From contig NZ_BMUI01000044.1 in assembly GCF_014650115.1 (NCBI RefSeq), forward strand, positions 1-46,989: a stretch of 46,989 nt of DNA. The letters are read 5' to 3'. This document shows positions 1 to 8,286 of the stretch, piece after piece (the stretch's first letter is position 1; each line of letters begins with the position of its first letter). Source of the DNA: Streptomyces olivaceoviridis. Lineage in GTDB: Bacteria > Actinomycetota > Actinomycetes > Streptomycetales > Streptomycetaceae. Both the position numbers and the translations under genes were made by a program. Under the pieces are notes generated by a model. The model saw nothing but the letters and a program-made list of their open reading frames with translations, made no database searches and was not told where the DNA came from.

Positions 1-57
1 CGCTCAACGATCCCCACACCCGCAGACTACCGAACGAGCCAAATGAGATGACGTCTT

Positions 58-1458
58 ATGACGCCGGCCGACCCGCAGAGCCTGAACGCCTACGCCTACG
101 CCAACAACAGTCCCGTCACCAGCAGCGATCCGTCCGGCCTGTGCATGGCCGACCAGTGCGGCATCGGCTACCCCATCGGCGGCACCGGCACCAACGGCCA
201 CAAAAAGGAGTACGTGAAGAAGGCGCCGCGCGGTGCCGGGGGAGTGGGCGCCCCGCACTTCAGCGGGGCGGGATACACGGGGCCTCTGCCTGCTGCGGCC
301 AATGGCGACTCGAACAGCATGGCCAAGATCGACGACGAGTGGCACGTCAAGATCTACCCGGGCGTCTACATGCCAGCCGACAACCCCCATGTCAACGAAG
401 TCGCCACAAAGTTCATCGAGTGGGTCAACTACAACTGCGGATCCAGTGACTTCTATTGTCTGGCCCCGAGCGATGACGGCAGCGTCACCCCAGCCGACTA
501 CACGCGAGTCAAGGGGATGATGTATTCCTGCGAGAAAGTCTGGGATTGCGGGAAATACTGGGCCAACCCCTCCGATACATTCGCGGTTGGCGCGGAAGCC
601 GGCCTGGTAACTGGAAATGGACAGGGAGGCCGGGTAGCTGCCCGGGGGGCACGACGAGGCACGTCGGCTGAAGGCGGCCCATGTAGTTTCGACCCCGACA
701 CCCTCGTCCTCCTCGCCGACGGCACATCCAAGCCCATCGTCAAGGTGAAGCCGGGCGACCGGGTCGAGAGCGGTGACCCCGAAAACGGAAAACACAAGGG
801 CTCACGCAAAGTAACCGCAGCGTTCGTCAACCATGACGACGACTTGATCGACGTGCAGGTACAGGACCTCAAGGGGAAGGTCCGGACACTCCGCACTACC
901 TCCCTGCACCCCTTCTGGGACGACACCACCCACACCTGGGTACAGGCTGGCAAGCTAAAGGCCGGTCACCTGCTCAACACCACTTCCGACAGGCATGTGC
1001 GGATCACCACCGTCAAGCAGCGTGCCGGCTCCGCGAACATGTACAACCTCACCGTCAGCGACCTGCACACGTACTATGTGCTGGCGGGGGAGACGCCGGT
1101 ACTCGTTCACAATTCGGGTGGCTGCCCCACAACTCTTTACCACTACACGAACGAGGCCGGTCACGACAGCATCATTGGTAGCGGTGAGCTGCGCCCGTCA
1201 CTTAAGGCAAACAACCCGAAGGATGCGCGGTATGGGGATGGTCAGTACCTGACGGACATCAAACCCGGGACGAAGACACTCGGACAGCTCTCGGCGGCTT
1301 TTTTGCGGGTCCCGTGGGCGGGGCGTAAGTTCACTCACTACATCGAAATCGACGTCAGAGGGCTGGAAGTAGTGGAAGGTAGGCCAGGGGTGTTTGTGAT
1401 CCCAAATAATGCGTCACTTGATCTCACCGGCCGCATTCGAAGCTCTGGAAGGAACTAG
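58..1458 (+). CDS. Orphan RHS-type polymorphic toxin tip: Hint domain plus HYD1-like ADP-ribosyltransferase
   Basis: The 466-residue product opens with the C-terminal signature of an RHS core (ADPQSLNAYAYANNSPVT then DPSGL, residues 4-27), but the usual long YD-repeat body is absent. A stop codon lies in the same frame at 49-51. After a linker comes a pretoxin Hint domain at about residues 209-352, with the catalytic Cys at the start (C209 in GPCSFDPDT), the block TTSLHPFW, and the end LAGETPVLVHN. The last ~114 residues begin LYHYTNEAGHDSIIGSGELRPS-like sequence with YLTDIKP further on, matching Tox-ART-HYD1 ADP-ribosyltransferase toxins. The Hint domain is expected to release the toxin by self-cleavage. 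The gene sits directly before its immunity gene. The missing body suggests an orphan tip module or a truncation whose other part lies left of the window. Start at 58 is the only ATG in frame; a genuine start is uncertain. Confidence -1.
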   Translation: MTPADPQSLNAYAYANNSPVTSSDPSGLCMADQCGIGYPIGGTGTNGHKKEYVKKAPRGAGGVGAPHFSGAGYTGPLPAAANGDSNSMAKIDDEWHVKIYPGVYMPADNPHVNEVATKFIEWVNYNCGSSDFYCLAPSDDGSVTPADYTRVKGMMYSCEKVWDCGKYWANPSDTFAVGAEAGLVTGNGQGGRVAARGARRGTSAEGGPCSFDPDTLVLLADGTSKPIVKVKPGDRVESGDPENGKHKGSRKVTAAFVNHDDDLIDVQVQDLKGKVRTLRTTSLHPFWDDTTHTWVQAGKLKAGHLLNTTSDRHVRITTVKQRAGSANMYNLTVSDLHTYYVLAGETPVLVHNSGGCPTTLYHYTNEAGHDSIIGSGELRPSLKANNPKDARYGDGQYLTDIKPGTKTLGQLSAAFLRVPWAGRKFTHYIEIDVRGLEVVEGRPGVFVIPNNASLDLTGRIRSSGRN

Positions 1459-1460
1459 AG

Positions 1461-1742
1461 GTGAGATACGTCAAAGTCGCCTGGGATCACAACTTCGCCG
1501 ATGATCCTGTGCTCTATCTCAGCGAGCTTGGTGACGATGGATATGAAACTCGGAAGGTGCAGATCTATCGGGACGGTCGATCAGAATGGGCAGACGAGAG
1601 CAATGAAACCGCAACGGTCGGCCTCTCGGAAGTTCCCTTCCCGCCTCTGGAGGAGATCTCCAGTCAACCAGAATTCACTGCCGAGGTGATCACGCCGCAA
1701 GAGTTCGAACGCGCATGGAGCGAGGCGCACGCGAACTCCTGA
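1461..1742 (+). CDS. DUF6881-family immunity protein for the HYD1 toxin
   Basis: The 93-residue protein begins with GTG two bases after the toxin stop, with an AAGGA-type ribosome site inside the end of the toxin gene, so the two are translationally coupled. The sequence YVKVAWDHNFADDPVLYLSEL followed by RKVQIYRDGRSEW matches the DUF6881 family, small acidic proteins often found right after polymorphic-toxin C-termini. It is acidic and lacks a signal peptide or membrane segment, as expected for a cytoplasmic neutraliser. The immunity role is inferred from position and family; the toxin-immunity pair appears intact even though the RHS body is missing. Confidence -1.
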   Translation: MRYVKVAWDHNFADDPVLYLSELGDDGYETRKVQIYRDGRSEWADESNETATVGLSEVPFPPLEEISSQPEFTAEVITPQEFERAWSEAHANS

Positions 1743-1770
1743 AGCATTTCTGAGTTCACTCAGAGGCGCG

Positions 1771-2004
1771 TCAGATTCCGGGGTGACAGAAGGCCGGGGC
1801 CCTGCTGAATTCCAGCAGGGCCCCGAGGCGTTTGACGGCAACGCTGACGGCAACGTCAACGGCTGCGGCAGGTGGGTCGTCAGCGTCGTAGTCCTGGCCT
1901 CCGCGCGTGTGGCCCAGGGCGTCGATGACGTCGCGCTGGGGTCGGAGTCGTACGTGGGCGTAGACGCTGGCAGTCACGCCGATATGGGCGCGATCGAGCA
2001 GGCC
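1771..2004 (-). pseudogene. C-terminal remnant of a tyrosine recombinase (phage/ICE integrase)
   Basis: The frame reads AHIGVTASVYAHVRL, the conserved C-terminal block of actinobacterial tyrosine integrases that includes the nucleophilic Tyr of the HxxxxTxxxYxH region, followed by an Asp/Pro-rich tail. Everything upstream of about position 2004 is unrelated to an integrase, so only the last ~70 residues survive. The frame then runs past the usual end to a stop at 1771. It marks a former integrated element, abutting the headless gene at 2061-2690. No catalytic Arg boxes remain, so it is inactive. Confidence -1.
1795..1825. terminator. Perfect 13-bp hairpin, probable bidirectional terminator
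   Basis: A 13-base GC-rich arm (1795-1807) is the exact complement of 1813-1825 around an AATTC loop. It lies 52 bases past the immunity gene stop, on the same strand as the toxin-immunity pair, and within the 3' end of the integrase remnant on the other strand. No T-run follows, which is normal in Streptomyces. Confidence -1.
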
Positions 2005-2060
2005 CGCGCTGATGGTGCCTACCGGCAGCTGCCCGCACCCGATCCGGCCAGCGCTCCCCT

Positions 2061-2690
2061 GGGCCCGTACGCGGCCGCGCACTTGATCCGCCCTCCTACA
2101 CCGCTGGCCTGGCCCACGCCGCCGCACTGCGCCGTCTGACGGCGGCCGGGGAGGTCGACCCGACCAGCCCCTGGACGCTGCTGCGCGGCGCCCTGGAGAA
2201 CTTTGCCACCGCCCTGTGGCTCCGGGACGGCCCCGGCCGGCCAGAGCGCCGGCGCCGCGCACTGTCCCTGTGGGACAAGGACATGCGCAACCGCCAGCAG
2301 CACGAGACCGACACCGGCCACCACCCGTCCCAGACCGGCATGACCGGTGCACAGCGCCGCGCCGAGATCCGCGCCCTCGCCGACCAAATCGGCCTGGCCC
2401 CGCTCACCAGGCCCGGGACCCACCAGATCCTGCTCACCGCCGCGCCCGCCGCGGGCCTGACCGCCGTGAAGGTGGGCGCCGCCTGGCGGCCAGCCTCCGG
2501 GTTCGCGCACGGCCGCTACTGGCCCAACCTGCGCGCCTCCCAGCCCCGCGCGGCCGTCCCCGGAGCCGACGGCGTCCACACCGTCGCTCTGATCATCGAT
2601 GAGGACCAGCACCGGCCTGTGGCCGAGTACTGCCGCGTCATGCTGCGCCAGCTGCAAGAGCACTACCAGGCCCGCGCTCAGGCACGCTGA
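2061..2690 (+). pseudogene. Headless fragment of an actinobacterial protein of unknown function
   Basis: Uninterrupted coding-like sequence runs from about 2061 to the stop at 2688-2690 (about 210 codons), but there is no start codon near its left edge; the first in-frame ATG is at 2283, well inside the conserved-looking part. Recognisable blocks include SPWTLLRGALENFATALWL, the Arg-rich stretch before LSLWDKDMRNRQQHE, and GFAHGRYWPNLRASQP. This resembles an uncharacterised Streptomyces family but I cannot name a function. The left boundary coincides with the integrase remnant, so its N-terminus was probably lost by recombination. Confidence -1.
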
Positions 2691-2714
2691 CACCCGGCGA
2701 TCAGCCGGGCCCGT

Positions 2715-3276
2715 CTACGGAGGCGGGTACAGCCCCTCGAAGGGATCGAACCCGAGTTGCTCGATCACCCGCTATCGGGTGGCTTCCCTGGGCCGCCTCT
2801 GCTGGCCGGCCGGGTACATGAGGTTCAGCTCAGCTGCCGGAGGCACGAGCAGATAGTCGGCCCTGGGACAGTCCGTCACGTGCGGACACTCCTCCAGCAC
2901 CCGATTTGCAGAAGGCGCACAGAAGTCCTCTCACCTGGCCCGTTTGGTGGTCGTGGTCGACCATCGCCCCGGGGTACAGACCGCACAGATGACAGTCGGC
3001 GCCGAGCGCGTCGACCAACGCGGCACGCAGGCGCCGGAGGGATGGCGTACGCGCCGGAGGCGGCGGCCACAGGTGCATCAGCCCATACGCGCCGCCCTGG
3101 CAGCGGTCCGGTCGCTCGACAGTGCCCGGATCCACGCCCGGACCGGTCAGCCGCACCGACCACTCGGCAACAACCGAGCCCCAGACCGCCGTGCCGGCAT
3201 CGTCCACGCGGCCGCCCTTCCACTCCTGCGGCCCGTGCTCCCGCTCAACGGGTCCGTGATGAGCGGCTGCGGGCAC
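2715..3276 (-). pseudogene. Endonuclease VII-like (HNH/treble-clef) pseudogene
   Basis: The frame contains CHLCGLYPGAMVDHDHQTG then RGLLCAFC, the paired CxxC and DHDH motifs of recombination endonuclease VII proteins. After CAFC the frame is lost: removing one A from the AAA run (2905-2907 on the plus strand) restores NRVLEECPHVTDCPRADYLL and a tail to a TAG at 2772-2774. Coding sense continues past that stop (RVIEQLGFDPFEGLYPPP) to a second TAG at 2715-2717, so a CAG-to-TAG change is likely as well. Two lesions argue for a true pseudogene. The N-terminus is ill-defined and meets the aminotransferase fragment near 3255. Confidence -1.
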
Positions 3277-3797
3277 TGGCGGTCACCGGTCTCGGCCACA
3301 ACCGGCGGCCGGCCCCGGTCGCCGCGGCCCTCGTCGCCGATCACCTGCGGCACCTGCCGCACACCCTGGCGACGAAGGCCGAGCGGCAGACGGCCGTCGA
3401 GGAACTGCTCGCCCGGCATCTGCCCGCCCTGGCGCCGCTGCCCGATCCGGCCGGCCGCACGGCAGGCGCCTTGTACAAGTGGCACTGGCGCGCCGCCCCC
3501 GGCCACCGTGCGGACGCCGTAGTGCAGGCCCTGCGGGCTGCCGGCGTGCGCGCGGCGCTGCCCGCCCGGCCGCTCCACGAGACGCCCCTGTTCACCGATC
3601 CCAACCTCGCCTCAAGCCTCGGACTGCGCGTCGTGCTCCCGGCCCCCGACAGCTTCCCCGGCACGGCCAGGCTCCTCGACCGCCTGGTGGAGATCGACAC
3701 CCGGGACGCGTACGAGCCGCTGCCCGAAGACGACCCGGATCCGTACGACCACGCGCTGGCCGCGGCCGCCGAACGGCTGCCCGAGACCGGCTCCTGA
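3255..3797 (+). pseudogene. C-terminal half of a DegT/DnrJ-type PLP aminotransferase
   Basis: About 180 codons resemble the second half of DegT/DnrJ/EryC1 aminotransferases: a segment like the loop after the PLP lysine (LRALAVTGLGHNRRPAP), the helix HLRHLPHTLATKAERQ, and the hallmark GVRAALPARPLHETPLF. The PLP-binding first half with the catalytic Lys is missing, so it cannot be active. The stop lies 22 bases before the flavin oxidoreductase start, suggesting the three plus-strand genes here were once an operon. A DegT N-terminal fragment occurs at 17105-17285, but nothing shows that the two come from one gene. Confidence -1.
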
Positions 3798-3819
3798 ACG
3801 AGAAAGGGCACGCACACCC

Positions 3820-4921
3820 ATGGACCCGCTGTTCACACCGCTGCGGCTCAGGAACGTCGAACTGCGCAACCGGCTCGGCCTGCCCGCGATGAGCACCTAC
3901 CAGGCCGCACCCGGCAACCTGCCGGACCCCCCGATGGCACCTGCCGCACTACCAGACGCGGTCCGTCGGCATGGGCCTGGTCCTCGTCGAGGCCACCGCC
4001 GTCGCCCCCGAGGGGCTGGCCACGCCCGACGACCTCGGACTGTGGAACGACACCCAGGCCCAGGCCCTGACCCAGATCGCCGAGGTCATCACCGCGCAGG
4101 GTGCGGTGCCCGGCCTGCAGCTGTCCCACGCGGGCCGCAAGGCAGCCCGTACCCGCCCGTGGGGCGACGGCGCCGATGCCGCGCTCGCCGAGACCGACGG
4201 CGGCTGGACGCCTCTCGGCCCCTCACCGCTGGCATTCGCCAACGGGTACAGCACACCCGCCGAAATGACGCCCGACCAGATCGACCGAGCTGTCGCCCAG
4301 TTCGCGGCAGCGGCCACGCGCGCGGCCTGCGCCGGATTCCGTGTCGTGGAACTCCACGCCGGTCACGGCCGGCTCCTGCACAGCTTCCTGTCGCCTCTCG
4401 CCAACCACCGCACCGACGCCTACGGCGGCGACTTCGCGGGCCGGACCCTGCTGCTGCGGCAAACCGTGCGGGCCGTGCGCGCCGCGCTGCCCGACGAACT
4501 GCCCCTCATCGTGCGGATGTCCTGTTGCGACTTCCTGCCCGGCGGCTGGACGCTCGACGACACGGTCCGGCTCGTACCGCTGCTCGCCGCAGACGGCGCC
4601 GACCTGATCGACTGCACATCCGGCGGCATCGCCCGGCCCGAGCCACGCCCCACCGGCCCGTGCTGGCAGGCCCCGTACGCGGCCACCATCCGCCACAGGA
4701 CCGGTGTGCCCACCGCGGCCGTCGGCAAGATCACCACCCTGGGCCAGGCACGCGACCTGCTCGCCGACGGCACATGCGACCTGGTGCTGATGGGCCGCCA
4801 ACTCCTGGTCGACCCGATGCTCCCGGCCAGGCATGCCCACGACCTCGCACCCGCCCCCTACCGGCGCGCCCTGGCCACCACCGCGGCTGCCGGCGACGGC
4901 TACCTGCCGCCGGAGCTGTGA
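3820..4921 (+). pseudogene. Old Yellow Enzyme-family NADH:flavin oxidoreductase, frameshifted
   Basis: The N-terminus MDPLFTPLRLRNVELRNRL is the classic OYE start. The downstream frame carries QLSHAGRK, ELHAGHGRLLHSFLSPLANH followed by RTDAYGG (the substrate/FMN signature) and a C-terminal TIM-barrel end. The two parts are in different frames; deleting one C from the C6 run at 3927-3932 joins them as LPDPRWHLPHYQTRSVGMG. Restored length is about 366 residues, normal for the YqjM-like branch. The enzyme would reduce activated C=C bonds using FMN and NAD(P)H. The homopolymer site means either phase loss or a base-calling error is possible. An in-frame ATG at 3971 could only give a truncated barrel. 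Confidence -1.
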
Positions 4922-4945
4922 CCGCAAGGAAAGTGAGGTCCGATC

Positions 4946-5446
4946 ATGCTGGTCATGCACGACAGCGGGCTCATCTTCGTCCGCACCAGGAAAACCGCAG
5001 GCACCTCGGTGGAGATCGCCCTGTCCCGTCACGCCGGCCAGGCGGACATCATCACCTCGATGTCGCCACGGGACGAAGCCCTGCGAACCGGTGAAGGGGG
5101 CCGGGCACCGCAGCATCACCTGGTCCCCGGCTACACCCCGGACCGGGAGCCGGTACCGCCCGGCCGCGGCCCCGGAGTGCGCTACTACAACCACATGCCC
5201 GCCCGCGAGATCCGCCAACAGCTCGGAGCGGACACCTGGGACCGCTACCTGACCGTGTGCCTGGAGCGCAGCCCCTACGAGAAAGTCGTCTCGCTCTACT
5301 TCCACCGGCACCGCACGGAACCCCGCATCCCCATCGGCGAGTTCATCGAGTCCGGGGAGTTCCGCGACGCGTTTAACTGGCCCCTGTACACGGACGCGGG
5401 CGGGGAAGTCATGGTCGACACCGTCATCCACCACGAGCACCTACAG
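4946..5446 (+). pseudogene. Truncated sulfotransferase-family gene
   Basis: The N-terminus LIFVRTRKTAGTSVEIALS contains the 5'-phosphosulfate-binding KTAGTS motif of sulfotransferases, and LERSPYEKVVSLYFHRH supplies the 3'-phosphate-binding region. About 167 residues remain; after VDTVIHHEHLQ the frame enters sequence antisense to the ROK kinase gene and shows no further family resemblance. The family is usually 220-260 residues, so the C-terminal third is lost. It lies 24 bases after the OYE gene with an AAGGAAAG-type ribosome site. The right edge of the debris field is therefore at about 5446. Confidence -1.
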
Positions 5447-5452
5447 CTTGCC

Positions 5453-6394
5453 CTACGCCATCGCCCTCAGTTCCGTGCCCAGTTCCCGGCGGGCGCGGGC
5501 GGCGGCGCCGACCGGGACGGCGTCGGCGGCCAGAGCGGCCCGGACCAGGCGGACGGGGTGGCCGCTGACCGGGGGGTCGGCGGCCAGGGCGGACAGGATG
5601 ACGGGTTCCAGCAGAGGCCAGGCGCGGCTGACGCCCCCGCCGACGACCACCGTGGTGATGTCGGCGACGCCCGCCGTGATCACGATCGCCCGGGCGATGC
5701 CCGCCCCCGCCGCGCGGTACACGGCGAGGGCGTCCTCGTCACCCCCTGCGGCGGCCTCGGCCACTTCGCGGGCGGTGCGGCTGCGGCCGGTGCGGTCGGC
5801 GTAACGGGCGCCGATGGAGCGGCCGGAGGCCAGCGTCTCCAGGTGCCCCCGCCCGCCGCAGGAGCAGGGCAGGTCACCGAAGCCGGGGATGTGCCCGATC
5901 TCACCGGCCGCACCGTGCGGACCGGCGTACAGGGCGCCGTTGGTCCACAGGGCGCCGCCGACGCCGGTCCCCAGGGTCATGCCGAGGACGTCGGCCTCGC
6001 CGAGCACCGCTCCGCCGCAGACCTCTCCGTAGAGGAAGGCATTGACGTCGTTGTCCAGGTAGGCCGGGACGCCGAGGGCCTCTTCGACCGCGGCGGTGAC
6101 GGCGAATCCGGCCCAGCCGCGGAAGGAGTCGCTGGCGACCAGGATGCGGCCGTTCGCGGAGTCCACCACCCCGGCGGCACCGACCCCGGCGCCCACCAGG
6201 CGGCCGGGCGTACGGGCCAGCAGCGGGGCGAGCGCGCCGAGCGCGGCGCCGACCATGGCCGGGCCGCCCTCCTGTGCGGGGGTGGCGGTCTCCGCGCGGT
6301 CGAGGACGGTCAGGTCGTCGGAGCAGAGGACCACCTGGGTGGTGGTGCCGCCGATGTCGATGCCGGCGAGGAGCGGCCGGAGGGTGGGGAGCAT
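5453..6394 (-). CDS. ROK-family sugar kinase (glucokinase-like)
   Basis: The 313-residue protein has the ROK phosphate-binding loop LAGIDIGGTTTQVVL at its N-terminus, the catalytic-Asp block YLDNDVNAFLYGE, and the zinc/substrate region GAAGEIGHIPGF then PCSCGGRGHLETLASG. In the zinc motif CxCGxxGC the third Cys is His. ATG at 6392-6394 was chosen because it fits the ROK N-terminus; coding-like sequence upstream belongs to another frame. It lies 41 bases after the double ATPase gene and closes the importer operon, so it probably phosphorylates an imported sugar or amino sugar. Cytoplasmic. The substrate is not visible in the sequence. Confidence -1.
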   Translation of the reverse strand: MLPTLRPLLAGIDIGGTTTQVVLCSDDLTVLDRAETATPAQEGGPAMVGAALGALAPLLARTPGRLVGAGVGAAGVVDSANGRILVASDSFRGWAGFAVTAAVEEALGVPAYLDNDVNAFLYGEVCGGAVLGEADVLGMTLGTGVGGALWTNGALYAGPHGAAGEIGHIPGFGDLPCSCGGRGHLETLASGRSIGARYADRTGRSRTAREVAEAAAGGDEDALAVYRAAGAGIARAIVITAGVADITTVVVGGGVSRAWPLLEPVILSALAADPPVSGHPVRLVRAALAADAVPVGAAARARRELGTELRAMA

Positions 6395-6435
6395 GGCCGG
6401 TTCCTGCGGGGTGTGCGGGGTGGGAAGGGGTCGGG

Positions 6436-8286
6436 TCACGCCTGGGCCTCCGTACGGCCGGCCGCGAGGGTGGCCAGGCGCTCGGCCCTGCGGCCCCGCT
6501 GCACCACCGGGTCGGGCACCGGTACGGCGGCCAGCAGACGGCGGGTGTAGTCGGTTTCCGGGTGCAGCAGGGTCGTCCCGGTGGGGCCCTGCTCCTCGAT
6601 CCGGCCGGCGCGCATCACCACGACGCGTTGGGCGAAGTGCTGGACGACGGCGAGGTCGTGGGAGACGAACAGGCAGGCGAAGCCCAGGTCGCCCTGGAGT
6701 TCTGTGATGACCTCCAGGACCGCTTCCTGCACGCTGACGTCGAGCGCGCTGGTGGGTTCGTCGGCGACCAGCAGCCGGGGTTCCAGTACCAGGGCGCGGG
6801 CCAGGCTGACCCGCTGGCGCTGTCCGCCGGAGAGTTCGCGGGGCGCGCGCCGGGCGACCTCGCGGGGCAGCCGGACCCGGTCGAGGACGGCGGCGACCTT
6901 GGCCTGCCGGTCCTTGGCGGACAGGTCGCGGCGGTGGATCCGGAGCGGTTCGGCGACGCACTCGCCGACGGTCATCCGGGCGTCGAGGGAGGCCACCGGG
7001 TCCTGGAGGACGACGCCGATGCCGGCCCGCAGGGCGCGGCGGGCCCGGGCGCGGGTGCGGGCGAGGTCGGCGCCGAAGAGGGAGACGGTGCCGGAGGTGG
7101 GCGGGATGAGGCCGAGCGCCACCCGGGCGGCGGTGGACTTGCCGGAGCCGGACTCGCCGACCAGGCCGAGGGTCTGCGCCGGTTCGACCCGGAAGGACAC
7201 TCCGCCGAGGGCGCGCACGGCGGCCTTGCCGCGGCCGAACACCACGGAGACGTCCCGCAGTTTGACCACGGGTTCCGCCACGCGATTCGCTACGGGGCCG
7301 GCCGCGGATCCGGCGGCGGATCCGCCCGCGGGCCGGTCCGGGGTTCGGTCCCCGGGGGCGCCGGAGCCGGGGGGCGGGGTCGACGGCCCGGCCGCCGGAC
7401 CGCCCGTACGGGCCCGGGCGGTCGCGGGGGGCCGGCCGGTGCCGTCCGCCACCGCGGCGACGGAGAGCCGGGGCACGGCGGCCAGCAGGCGCCGGGTGTA
7501 GTCGTGCGCGGGGCGCAGCAGGACGTCCTCGACCGGCCCCGTCTCCACGATCTCCCCGCGGTACATGACGGCGACCCGGTCCGCGAAGTCGGCGACGACG
7601 CCCATGTTGTGGGTGACGAGCAGCACGCCGGTGCCGGTCTCGGCGGCGAGCCGGCGCAGCAGGTCGAGGATCTCGGCCTGCACGGTGACGTCGAGCGCGG
7701 TGGTCGGCTCGTCGGCGATGAGCAGTCCGGGTTCGTTGGCGATGGCCATGGCGATGACGACGCGCTGGCGCTGGCCGCCGGAGAGCTGGAAGGGGTAGGC
7801 GCGGGCGCGCTTGCCGGGTTCGGGGATGCCGACGCGGCGCAGCAGTTCGACGGCCTCGGCGGCGGCGTCCTTGGCGGACACCTCGCGGTGGTTGCGGATC
7901 ACCTCGGCGATCTGCTTGCCGATCCGGGTGAGCGGGTCGAGCGCGGTGGCCGGCTCCTGGAACACCATGGAGACGGTCTTGCCGCGCAGCGCGGCGAGGC
8001 CGCTCTCCGGGGCGCCGACGATCTGGGTGCCGGCGATGACGGCGCTGCCGGTGGCGCGGGCGTTCGCGGCGAGCAGGCCCATCGCGGCGAGCGCGATGGT
8101 CGACTTGCCGGAGCCGGACTCGCCGACCAGGGCCAGCGTCTCGCCCGGCCGGACCTGGAGGCAGACGCCCTTGACGGCGGGCACCTCGCCGGTCTCGGTG
8201 GTGAAGACGACGCCGAGGTCGTCGAGTTCGAGGATCGGGCCGGACGCCGCGGTACGGGCGGCGGGGCCCTTGGTGGTGGCGGTCAT
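6436..8286 (-). CDS. Fused double ATP-binding protein of a peptide/nickel-type ABC importer (DppD-DppF)
   Basis: A single 616-residue chain carries two complete ABC ATPase domains: residues about 18-275 (Walker A GESGSGKST at 55-63, signature LSGGQRQRV, Walker B LLIADEPTTALD) and about 345-600 (GESGSGKST, LSGGQRQRVSLARAL, LLVADEPTSALD). Each ends with the family's YTRRLLAAVP. They are joined by a ~70-residue Pro/Gly/Ala-rich linker. This is the Opp/Dpp family arrangement fused in one gene. The ATG shares ATGA with the stop of the upstream permease gene. It energises the two permeases encoded just upstream. Confidence -1.
   Translation of the reverse strand: MTATTKGPAARTAASGPILELDDLGVVFTTETGEVPAVKGVCLQVRPGETLALVGESGSGKSTIALAAMGLLAANARATGSAVIAGTQIVGAPESGLAALRGKTVSMVFQEPATALDPLTRIGKQIAEVIRNHREVSAKDAAAEAVELLRRVGIPEPGKRARAYPFQLSGGQRQRVVIAMAIANEPGLLIADEPTTALDVTVQAEILDLLRRLAAETGTGVLLVTHNMGVVADFADRVAVMYRGEIVETGPVEDVLLRPAHDYTRRLLAAVPRLSVAAVADGTGRPPATARARTGGPAAGPSTPPPGSGAPGDRTPDRPAGGSAAGSAAGPVANRVAEPVVKLRDVSVVFGRGKAAVRALGGVSFRVEPAQTLGLVGESGSGKSTAARVALGLIPPTSGTVSLFGADLARTRARARRALRAGIGVVLQDPVASLDARMTVGECVAEPLRIHRRDLSAKDRQAKVAAVLDRVRLPREVARRAPRELSGGQRQRVSLARALVLEPRLLVADEPTSALDVSVQEAVLEVITELQGDLGFACLFVSHDLAVVQHFAQRVVVMRAGRIEEQGPTGTTLLHPETDYTRRLLAAVPVPDPVVQRGRRAERLATLAAGRTEAQA

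Noticed and set aside
2700..2800. A tRNA-like remnant near TTCGATCCCTTCG as an attachment site
   Set aside because: The bases fall inside the reading frame of the endonuclease VII tail and do not form the other tRNA arms.
4946..6550. Sulfotransferase read as a 534-residue protein
   Set aside because: After about 5446 the frame is antisense to the ROK kinase; family resemblance ends there.
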